NCBI RefSeq assembly: GCF_016827605.1
Contig: NZ_JAEPJQ010000004.1
Coordinates: 62,001-126,000 of the forward strand
Origin: Hyunsoonleella ulvae
GTDB lineage: Bacteria > Bacteroidota > Bacteroidia > Flavobacteriales > Flavobacteriaceae
DNA: 64,000 nt
Direction: 5' to 3'
Position 1 is the first letter of the stretch. Each line of letters begins with the position of its first letter. This document shows, one piece after another, positions 57,353 through 64,000 of the stretch. Made by a program: the position numbers and the translations under genes. The notes below the pieces were generated by a model that saw only the letters and a list, made by a program, of their open reading frames with translations, was not told where the DNA came from and ran no database searches.

Positions 57353-57887
57353 TTTCTTCCGTTTTTAATAGTTCTTGTAATTTCACTTTACCTCTCGATA
57401 ATTGGGTACGTGATGCCACTTCTGAAATTTTTAAAATTTCTGATATTTCTTGATGGTCGTACCCTTCAATTAAATACAGCATTACTACATATTGATATTT
57501 TTCAGGCAGTTGATGAATTGCCTTTTTAACATCGTTTACTGTAACAGTATCGTCTACCAACCATTTGTCGTTCGCATTTGTATCAACAACTTTAAGGTGC
57601 ACCTCTTCTAGTTCCACTAACTGTTGTTTTTTTGATTTTAGAAAGTCAATACTCTTGTTCACAACAATGCGTTTTAACCAAGCCCCAAAAGTTACTTCAG
57701 CCTTATATTGATGTAGTTTGGTAAACGCTTTAATAAACGCCTCTTGCACTACATCTTCAGCATCATGTGCATCTTTCAAGAATCGCTTCGCCACAATATA
57801 CATACCATTGCAGTATTGGTTGTACAACTGCATTTGTGCCTTGCGATCGTTTTGTTTACATTTTTCAATAATGTCAACTTGAAACAT
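57336..57887 (-). CDS. ECF-type RNA polymerase sigma factor
   Basis: 183 residues from the ATG at 57887 (MFQVDIIEKCKQ); an upstream TTG is unlikely. Region 2 (VAKRFLKDAHDAEDVVQEAF, FGAWLKRIVVNKSIDFLKS) and region 4 (LPEKYQYVVMLYLIEGYDHQ, EISEILKISEVASRTQLSRG) are typical. First gene of the operon with anti-sigma, repeat protein and M23 peptidase. Probably controls its own operon, as ECF systems usually do. Confidence 0.95.
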   Translation of the reverse strand: MFQVDIIEKCKQNDRKAQMQLYNQYCNGMYIVAKRFLKDAHDAEDVVQEAFIKAFTKLHQYKAEVTFGAWLKRIVVNKSIDFLKSKKQQLVELEEVHLKVVDTNANDKWLVDDTVTVNDVKKAIHQLPEKYQYVVMLYLIEGYDHQEISEILKISEVASRTQLSRGKVKLQELLKTEENGTGY

Positions 57888-58299
57888 GCTTGTAATTTTG
57901 GTTTCTACCAAATGGATCTTAAAATGATTGATACTAAATTTGAATTATTTTATCTTCAAGCTTAAAGGAGCATTTCAACATAGATTTAACTATGGTTACA
58001 TTTTGTCTTAAAGCATAAAGTGAACTGAAACAAATTTAATCCATTATTTTAAAGTTCATCTGGCATCCTAGTTAGTTCATTTATAAAGACGATTGAAAAA
58101 AATGAGTGTTGCAAAAAATGTTGCTTTTAATAAAAAAATGTACAGAATAACATTTCAATACAACTTAAAAAGAAAGAATAAACTTTCTTTTTTAGGTATA
58201 TTTATGCATTTAAACCTTATTTATTGGTATTTCATGGATTAGTTTGCTATTTTGGCACCACAATTGAATAGGTAACCAAAACCTTAAAACTTAAGCCCT
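57888..58299. other. Divergent spacer between the ECF operon and TPR-like lipoprotein
   Basis: 412 nt, no gene. A perfect 10-bp hairpin AAAAAGAAAG / CTTTCTTTTT is at 58167-58192. Promoter candidate for the lipoprotein: TTG (58224-58226), 21 nt, TATTTTG (58248-58254). Confidence 0.5.
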
Positions 58300-59487
58300 A
58301 TGAAAAAAATATTACTTACAGTATTGGTATTTGCTTTTCTATTGTCTTGCAGTACACGCAGACAAATGGAAAAAACTATAAGTTATGGGAACTACGACCG
58401 TGCTATAAACGATGCCATAGGAAAACTAAAAATAAACAAAGACCGAAGAGGAAAAGCCGATATCATTATGCTTTTAGAGGAAGCTTATGTTAAGGCTACA
58501 GCTAGAGATTTAGAAAACATTAGTTTTTTAAAGAAAGATAACAATCCAGAAAGCTACCTGCGTATTTTTGATGCTTATACAAGTTTAGATAACAGACAAG
58601 AGGCCATAAAACCTTTATTGCCTTTATACATTAAAGGTAACGAAGTACGATTTGATTTTAACGATTACAGTAATGAGATTATTACCTACAGGAACAGTGC
58701 ATCGTTACAATTATACAATAACGCACAAGGGTTATTAAATTCTAAGAATAAGTTTGATATTAGAGCTGCTTACAATCAACTTAGGGAAATAGAAGACATT
58801 AACCCAAATTACAAAGACACGCGTGAGTTGATGAACATAGCACACCAAAGAGGTACCGATTTTGTACTTGTGGATATGATTAACGATTCTGGAAAAATTA
58901 TTCCTGCTCGTTTAGAAAACGATTTATTAAACTTTAGCAGTTATGGTTTAAACAATTTCTGGTTACAATTTCATAGCACGCCAGAGGAAAAGGTTAATTA
59001 TGATTTTAACATGAAAGTTAACCTAAGAGACATTAACATTTCCCCAGAGCAAATTAGAGAACGCCAAATCATCAAGGAAAAACAAATTGCTGATGGCAAA
59101 GAAGATTTAATTGAAAACGGAAAAGTGGTAAAAGATAGTTTAGGTAATGCCATTAAAGTAGACCGTTTGAAAACTGTACGTTGCGAATATTACGAATTCA
59201 CACAGTTTAAAGCTTCACAAATTACAGGAAATGTAGAGTATTATAATTTAAGCAACAACCAATTGGTAGATGCTTTCCCCATAAGCAGTGAATTTATTTT
59301 CGAACATATTTACGCTACTTCCAGAGGCGATAGAAGAGCTTTAGATACGAACCTAATTCCATTTTTAGAGCTACGCGCAGTACCCTTCCCTACTGAAGAA
59401 CAAATGATTTTTGATACAGGCGAGGATTTAAAAATGCAATTGAAACAGATTATTAATTCTTATTCCTCTGATATTGCAGGTATTTAG
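58300..59487 (+). CDS. Lipoprotein with TPR-like helical N-terminal half
   Basis: 395 residues. Lipoprotein signal with Cys17 (FLLSC). The N-terminal half (about 20-190) is helical with TPR-like spacing (YGNYDRAINDAIGKL, AAYNQLREIEDINPNYKD). The C-terminal half is mixed beta (FVLVDMINDSGKIIP, YYEFTQFKASQITGNVEYYN). I do not recognise a named family. Stand-alone gene with its own promoter candidate and a terminator; possible outer-membrane assembly or lipid role is speculation. Confidence 0.75.
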   Translation: MKKILLTVLVFAFLLSCSTRRQMEKTISYGNYDRAINDAIGKLKINKDRRGKADIIMLLEEAYVKATARDLENISFLKKDNNPESYLRIFDAYTSLDNRQEAIKPLLPLYIKGNEVRFDFNDYSNEIITYRNSASLQLYNNAQGLLNSKNKFDIRAAYNQLREIEDINPNYKDTRELMNIAHQRGTDFVLVDMINDSGKIIPARLENDLLNFSSYGLNNFWLQFHSTPEEKVNYDFNMKVNLRDINISPEQIRERQIIKEKQIADGKEDLIENGKVVKDSLGNAIKVDRLKTVRCEYYEFTQFKASQITGNVEYYNLSNNQLVDAFPISSEFIFEHIYATSRGDRRALDTNLIPFLELRAVPFPTEEQMIFDTGEDLKMQLKQIINSYSSDIAGI

Positions 59488-59494
59488 AAAAGCA

Positions 59495-59528
59495 AAAAAC
59501 TCCCAAATAATATTTGGGAGTTTTTTTA
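59495..59528. terminator. Bidirectional terminator
   Basis: Near-perfect 16-bp inverted repeat AAAAAACTCCCAAATA / TATTTGGGAGTTTTTT with T runs on both strands, between convergent genes. Confidence 0.88.
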
Positions 59529-60881
59529 TTTTTTGGGGATAGGTTTATTGGCAGTAGTTGGTTTTATCCATTCAAGCGATTCATCCATTATGATTATATT
59601 TTTATTGCTACCATTTAATTGTTTAGCTATAAAAGAAAGAATTATTTTTGTTTTAAGCTCGTGTCCTTTGACTTTATCATAATTGGGAGCACTCATCATT
59701 GGAATCATATAGGGAATATCTGTAAAATCCAGATGATTCGCATTTTTAAACCTTGCCCAATATTTTTCATCACGATTATTATTAAACAATTTCTGAACAG
59801 CTTTTAATTCATACTTTTTAACACCTTTGTAAAAACTAGGTGATACTTGTAATTTTTTTAATTCTTCCTCCGATAAATCCGGTGAAAAAGAGCTAAAATA
59901 TAAAAGGGGCAGTGAAAAATTAGAAGTTATCTTTAAGTCAATTGGTCCATCCATGTTTATAACTGCTTTGACATTTTTAATTTCTAAAGCACCAGAACAA
60001 GCAGTAGCACCACCTAATGAATGTCCAATTAACACAATATTATCAAAATCAATTTGGTTGGGGTAAGCTAATTTTAATTCATGAATAATATCCTTATAAT
60101 GTGAAACTTGATTAGGGACTGCTTTTTTTATTAGTTGGTTAATTAGTGTCTTTTGTGCTTCTATTTCTACTTTTTTAGCTTCATTTATATCAAGTCCGTA
60201 TTGTTTAAAACTAAATTTGTGATTAACTGCTGCAACGACATATCCTTGACTTACCAATTCTTCTATTAGTGCCGTGTTGTCTACTTCTGTGCTGCTTGCA
60301 CCGTGAGAGTACAATATTAATGGCTTTTTATTTTCAGTTTTAATTGTTTTGTTATCAGGAAATGCATTTGTTTTAACAAGTTTTAAGTGGCTAAAAATAA
60401 ATCCAGGCATTCCCATTAGTCCATCTAAATCGTTTGATGGACTTTGATGGTAATTGCTTTTTAAAGAATTTAAATCTTGTTTAGTGGGCAACCAAATTTT
60501 ATACTCCAAACCACTCTGGGTTGTTTGATTTAGTGTAACAATAGTAAATATTCCATTTGTTTTAGGTAATGAAAATATTGGAATTAAGTAAGAAAGTGTA
60601 TGTGATACTACTATACCTAAAACGCAAAAGAAAAATACTATCCATTTTACAATTTTATTTTTAACTTTAAGTTTAAAGAGTAATGCCAATATTGTGCAAA
60701 AAAGTATAAGATAAATTAAGCTCATTTGCCATCTCATACCTTCATAGAAAAAGTGAATTAAAAAAAATATACCAGTGATACTTGGTAGTATGTACTTTAA
60801 TAGTTTGATTTTTATAATTGAAAACGATTGTAGTACTAGGATAAAGGAAATTACTGCTAGTAATATTTCAAATAATCTCAT
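59526..60881 (-). CDS. Membrane alpha/beta hydrolase, PAF-acetylhydrolase-like
   Basis: 451 residues. About four membrane helices in the first 115 residues, then an alpha/beta hydrolase with the nucleophile elbow GHSLGGATA near residue 288, PLILYSHGASSTEVDN and ANHLDFTDIPY with the late His. This resembles PAF-acetylhydrolase-type lipases with a bacterial membrane domain. The stop overlaps the last bases of the bidirectional terminator. Upstream is a 207-nt spacer. Confidence 0.85.
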   Translation of the reverse strand: MRLFEILLAVISFILVLQSFSIIKIKLLKYILPSITGIFFLIHFFYEGMRWQMSLIYLILFCTILALLFKLKVKNKIVKWIVFFFCVLGIVVSHTLSYLIPIFSLPKTNGIFTIVTLNQTTQSGLEYKIWLPTKQDLNSLKSNYHQSPSNDLDGLMGMPGFIFSHLKLVKTNAFPDNKTIKTENKKPLILYSHGASSTEVDNTALIEELVSQGYVVAAVNHKFSFKQYGLDINEAKKVEIEAQKTLINQLIKKAVPNQVSHYKDIIHELKLAYPNQIDFDNIVLIGHSLGGATACSGALEIKNVKAVINMDGPIDLKITSNFSLPLLYFSSFSPDLSEEELKKLQVSPSFYKGVKKYELKAVQKLFNNNRDEKYWARFKNANHLDFTDIPYMIPMMSAPNYDKVKGHELKTKIILSFIAKQLNGSNKNIIIMDESLEWIKPTTANKPIPKK

Positions 60882-60910
60882 TTATAAACTTATGTTAATA
60901 TGTTGTTTTT

Positions 60911-61000
60911 AATTACTGCCAACGGTTAGATATGGTAGCGTTTTAATGAACTATACGTTTGATAAACGAAGTTCGTATTTTCCTATTATAAAAACTACAT
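60911..61000. repeat. Possible fragment of a flavobacterial intergenic repeat
   Basis: The segment ACTGCCAACGGTTAGATATG and on, with small hairpins CGTTTGATAAACG and ACGAAGTTCGT, resembles sequences that I recall between accessory genes of flavobacteria. No second copy is in the window. Confidence 0.3.
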
Positions 61001-61088
61001 ATACTTACAAGTAGTTATAAGATACTTTTACACATAAAATTACAGGTATCCGAGTTTACTTTCTAGATGAAGCTTTTGAGAAAGAAGA

Positions 61089-61940
61089 TTAGGGGTTACT
61101 AATTGATGGTTTTATCTCATCCAATATTTTAACCCATATAGTGTCTTTAAATTTTTCTTTAAAAATGCCAAAGTGACCAATTGTATTAACTTTAAAATCT
61201 ATTGGTTTTAGGTGTATTGATTTCTTTTTTGCATTTTTATATTGACTTGTCATCCACTTAACCGCACTTAACGGGGCAAACTTATCATCTTCAATACTAA
61301 ATGCTGTTACTTCTGCACTTATGCTATCGTAGTACTTTTGATGTATTGACGTGTCACTTAAAATATAATCTTTATTTTTACCCCAAGTACTCCATTGTTT
61401 GGCTACATGTTTTGGAAGGTTTTCCATCCCACTAATTTTTTTGGACTTTAAATATCCAAATGTGTTTAGAAAAATAGGAAAAAGCAGGTGCCAACTACAC
61501 CACATTTTTATTCTCCCAATGCCACTCCAATATTTCCAATAGCCAGATTGTGCTGCGACTAATACTATTTTATCAAGCTGCATTGAGGCCTTAGAAAGCC
61601 CAATAAGTTGACCACCTATGCTGTGCCCTAGAACTATTTTCTTTGATTTTGGGTATTTCGTAATTGTATATTGTATGATACTTTCCAAATCACATATACC
61701 CCAATCTGCTGCATTATTAATGTATTTTTTTATTGGTTTTTTTAAGGATCTCCCAATCCCAGTATAATCAAATGTGAGAACCGAAATCCCGTTGTTAGCT
61801 ATAAATTGAGCAAACTTTTGATAATATTCTTGCTTAACACCTGTAGCCGAGGCAATAATCAGGATTGTATCATTGCGAACACCTTCAAAAAAAGTTGCTG
61901 ATAAAATTTCAGAATTAGATTTTATTTCAATTTTTTTCAT
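61089..61940 (-). CDS. Alpha/beta hydrolase
   Basis: 283 residues, cytoplasmic. Nucleophile elbow GHSIGGQLIG with Ser107; FDYTGIGRS before it. Late acid/His region EDDKFAPLSA (acid) and NTIGHFGIFKE (His). A general esterase/thioesterase-like enzyme. Its start overlaps the end of the DUF1330 gene by 14 nt, so translation is probably coupled. Confidence 0.87.
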   Translation of the reverse strand: MKKIEIKSNSEILSATFFEGVRNDTILIIASATGVKQEYYQKFAQFIANNGISVLTFDYTGIGRSLKKPIKKYINNAADWGICDLESIIQYTITKYPKSKKIVLGHSIGGQLIGLSKASMQLDKIVLVAAQSGYWKYWSGIGRIKMWCSWHLLFPIFLNTFGYLKSKKISGMENLPKHVAKQWSTWGKNKDYILSDTSIHQKYYDSISAEVTAFSIEDDKFAPLSAVKWMTSQYKNAKKKSIHLKPIDFKVNTIGHFGIFKEKFKDTIWVKILDEIKPSISNP

Positions 61941-62346
61941 TTGACGGTAGTAGTCTGGAATCTTCTAATGCAGCAGTTCGGTGTCCTGCATTTTTTAGAT
62001 AATCTGGGTTTTGTGCAAATTCTATAAATTTCAAAACTGATTCGTGTTCAACCAATACAACAGCATCCCATTTTTCATTGTCAGGTCCAATTAGAAAATT
62101 TTGGCTCATTCCAAAATAGATAATCCTAGACCCTGCTTTCTCTAATTCAGGTAATGTACTGTCCATATACAATTGATAAGCTTTTTCTCCACTGATTTCG
62201 TTAGAAGGTTTTATTTCTTCCAAATTTGTATAGTCAGCGGTTGCTTTAAATTTCAATAAGTTCAACATCACAATCTTTCCTTTGTCGTTGAACTTTTGAT
62301 AAAATTCTTTTCCTGCTTCAAGAGTTGCATCGATATGTTTAGTCAT
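61927..62346 (-). CDS. DUF1330 family protein (long form)
   Basis: 139 residues. KIVMLNLLKFKATADYTNLE, a bound-hydrophobic pocket pattern, GEKAYQLYMDSTLPELEKAG, DAVVLVEHESVLKFIEFAQN. Dimeric alpha-beta barrel family of unknown function. First of a pair of DUF1330 proteins in the cluster. Confidence 0.8.
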   Translation of the reverse strand: MTKHIDATLEAGKEFYQKFNDKGKIVMLNLLKFKATADYTNLEEIKPSNEISGEKAYQLYMDSTLPELEKAGSRIIYFGMSQNFLIGPDNEKWDAVVLVEHESVLKFIEFAQNPDYLKNAGHRTAALEDSRLLPSNEKN

Positions 62347-62479
62347 TCTTCTCCTATTTTAAGTTTTTTTAAATTACATTTAACGAGTTCTTCTATGGTT
62401 AGCTAGAATCCCGAAAAGAGTACTACGCAAGATACTAATTGTTGCGTTCTGTATTCCTGTTTTCAAATATCGATATCAA

Positions 62480-62863
62480 TTATTTCCCCAAACCTTCCAT
62501 TATAACGGCATTAAACTCTCCTGATGTATGCCTCAATGCTTTCAATTTTTTATAATCTTCACAATCGTACCATTTATTTGCCTGTTCTAAACTAGGGAAT
62601 TTAATTATTACCAAAGATTGAGGCTCCCATTGGCCTTCTAGAGTTTTTGGCTTTCCTGCAACAATGTATTTTCCACCAAATTTCTCTACAATAGTGGACA
62701 CACTTTTCTTATACGTATTAAATTTTACAGAATCTGTAATTTTTACATTTTCGAATAAACAATACACAGGTTTTGATGTATTTGAGGTGCATGAAGCTGA
62801 CATCATAATAGTACTTGTAACTAATATCACGAATAGGAAATGAAAAAAAGTTCTAATTTTCAT
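62480..62863 (-). CDS. DUF1330 family lipoprotein
   Basis: 127 residues. Lipoprotein signal (MSASC), then a DUF1330 fold: YKKSVSTIVEKFGGKYIVAG and QSLVIIKFPSLEQANKWYDC. The exported paralogue of the neighbouring DUF1330 protein. 27 nt after the FMN reductase gene. Confidence 0.82.
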   Translation of the reverse strand: MKIRTFFHFLFVILVTSTIMMSASCTSNTSKPVYCLFENVKITDSVKFNTYKKSVSTIVEKFGGKYIVAGKPKTLEGQWEPQSLVIIKFPSLEQANKWYDCEDYKKLKALRHTSGEFNAVIMEGLGK

Positions 62864-62890
62864 AAAATATAGTTTTTGATTACCCCTACC

Positions 62891-63430
62891 CTATTTATCA
62901 TTCAAAACTTGTTCAAATTGATGGACTTTATCAATCAATTCTTGTTTTAATTCGATATTCGTAATTTGATTTTCTAAAAAGTTCTCATAAAAGTTGGGCA
63001 AAGAAAAACCCGCAACTACATTCCCCCCTAAAAAAGGAAAATAGGTTTTGGCAGATTCTAAAACAATGGTTCCACCTCTAGCACCTGGAGAAGTTGCTAA
63101 AAGTAATATGGGTTTATCTTTCCATACTTTAATATCAATTCTGGACATCCAGTCTAGGGTGTTTTTAAAAGCAACCGTATAAGAACCATTATGCTCTGCT
63201 AATGCTATAACTAACCCATCTACACTTTCTATTTGTTTACTTAGTTTTACTGCATTCTCAGGAATTCCATATTCTGTTTCATAATCAATTCCATAAAGAG
63301 GTAATTCGAAATCATTTAAATCTATAATGCTTACCTCAGCATTTTCAATTTTGTTAGCCGCATAAATGGCCAATGTCTTATTTATAGAGTTTTTACTATT
63401 ACTTCCTCCTAAGGCTATTATTTTTTTCAT
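62891..63430 (-). CDS. NADPH-dependent FMN reductase family protein
   Basis: 179 residues, flavodoxin-like fold. IIALGGSNSKNSINKTLAIY at the FMN-phosphate loop, AEHNGSYTVAFKNTLDW and LLATSPGARGG. Reduces FMN or quinones and other electrophiles (for example azo or chromate) with NAD(P)H. Starts 1 nt after the DoxX gene. Confidence 0.92.
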   Translation of the reverse strand: MKKIIALGGSNSKNSINKTLAIYAANKIENAEVSIIDLNDFELPLYGIDYETEYGIPENAVKLSKQIESVDGLVIALAEHNGSYTVAFKNTLDWMSRIDIKVWKDKPILLLATSPGARGGTIVLESAKTYFPFLGGNVVAGFSLPNFYENFLENQITNIELKQELIDKVHQFEQVLNDK

Positions 63431-63431
63431 C

Positions 63432-63887
63432 CTATTTATTGTTTAAGTATTTTAAAATTTGATTATCTACTGAAAGTTTACCTGCACCATTTATTACCGC
63501 AGTAATTGCTAATCCAATAATTAGTAGCGAGTATTCATAACCTTCTCCTTTTTGGACTCCAAACCAATTCATAAAAAAACCATGCTCAAATTGTGCTGTA
63601 AAAATGATGCCTGTAAACAGAAATACGATGGCAAGTGACCAAACTCTGGTAGCACAACCTAGGATTAAGAAAATTGCTCCAAAAAACTCTATTACAATAA
63701 CCAAAAAGGCTATGATTGATGGAAGTTGCATTTGATTGGTTAAAGCATCCATAGTTGCGGTATATCCATACCCGCCAAATAGCCCCAACATTTTTTGTGC
63801 ACCATGAGGAAATAAGACTAAACCTAGTGTTAAACGAGCAATTAATTGCCCCCAATTTTCATTTGTTTTTAAAATTTTACGTATCAT
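63432..63887 (-). CDS. DoxX family membrane protein
   Basis: 151 residues, four membrane helices. RLTLGLVLFPHGAQKMLGLF and IEFFGAIFLILGCATRVWSL are typical DoxX motifs. DoxX proteins are tied to quinol oxidation or redox stress. It sits in an operon with an FMN reductase and DUF1330 proteins (gaps 1 and 27 nt), and 8 nt after the partial gene upstream. Confidence 0.9.
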   Translation of the reverse strand: MIRKILKTNENWGQLIARLTLGLVLFPHGAQKMLGLFGGYGYTATMDALTNQMQLPSIIAFLVIVIEFFGAIFLILGCATRVWSLAIVFLFTGIIFTAQFEHGFFMNWFGVQKGEGYEYSLLIIGLAITAVINGAGKLSVDNQILKYLNNK

Positions 63888-63895
63888 TTTTATGT

Positions 63896-64000
63896 TTATT
63901 TGTTAATAAATATTTTTCTAACAAAAAGCCCTATCGAGGTTTTTGTAATTGGTGTTTTGCCGTATTGGTCAAAATCAACAGCTAAACCGAATTGTGTTGA
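63896..64000 (-). CDS. 3' end of an unidentified gene, 5' part outside the window
   Basis: The minus-strand frame is open from the right edge to a TAA at 63896-63898, giving a C-terminal 34 residues that ends DFDQYGKTPITKTSIGLFVR and KIFINK. The stop is 8 nt before the DoxX start, so it is probably the same operon. Too short to identify. Confidence 0.6.
   Translation of the reverse strand, partial: STQFGLAVDFDQYGKTPITKTSIGLFVRKIFINK

Noticed and set aside
59526-64000. Genomic island with mobile genes
   Set aside because: No integrase, transposase, tRNA or att site is visible in the window; codon and base use look like the neighbours.

Overview
The window is low-GC chromosomal DNA from a member of the Flavobacteriaceae (phylum Bacteroidota). 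The signs are type IX secretion (T9SS) C-terminal sorting domains, many short lipoprotein and Sec signals starting MKK, a CarboxypepD_reg-like TonB receptor, a BshC homologue, the rpmB-rpmG-DUF4295-ftsY block, Bacteroidota-type -7 boxes (TAnnTTTG) and an almost complete lack of Shine-Dalgarno sequences. The genus cannot be fixed from the sequence alone. No tRNA, rRNA, CRISPR array, transposase or phage was seen.

Layout. 1-10.4 kb: a truncated TPR hybrid histidine kinase, lpxK, a NIF3 protein with a DUF164 coiled-coil protein, msrA, then a minus-strand group running guaA, LysM/PBP1 protein, DUF922 and DUF3820. 10.5-14 kb: a TPR/LuxR-like regulator convergent with bshC. 14-24 kb: a minus-strand five-gene surface operon (beta-barrel, small T9SS protein, tail-fibre-like protein, 1805-residue leucine-rich T9SS protein, fibronectin-like lipoprotein). 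24-27.5 kb: a divergent two-gene unit of a collagen-like/PhoX-like lipoprotein and a di-haem peroxidase. 27.7-42.3 kb: mostly conserved housekeeping genes (rimO, serine hydrolase, ftsY, DUF4295, rpmG, rpmB, cinA, Hpt, FAA hydrolase, DnaQ-like exonuclease, E2 acyltransferase, glycosyltransferase, recR, Na+/solute symporter, CoA-binding protein). 42.4-51.5 kb: TonB receptor, ketoacyl-ACP synthase III, htpG, tandem FKBP, iron alcohol dehydrogenase and a small membrane protein. 51.6-54.5 kb: VOC protein, WYL regulator, sterol-desaturase-like enzyme and cupin. 54.5-57.9 kb: an ECF sigma/anti-sigma operon that also carries a 19-residue-repeat envelope protein and an M23 peptidase. 58.3-64 kb: a TPR-like lipoprotein, then a minus-strand accessory cluster of two alpha/beta hydrolases, two DUF1330 proteins, an FMN reductase, DoxX and the end of another gene.

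The most unusual material is the surface operon with the neighbouring peroxidase unit. The sequence around them carries a repeated motif, TGGACAAA, including two 21-bp blocks that match at 17 positions; this suggests shared control. Other points are the ECF operon with its tandem-repeat effector, an orphan hairpin-plus-terminator unit that may be a small RNA at 44.97-45.16 kb, and several families of short intergenic repeats: GGGCGTTA...CTAACGC elements, GATTCC...GGAATGACA palindromes and a CTACTGC heptamer array. Family assignments are by recognition of motifs, without database searches.
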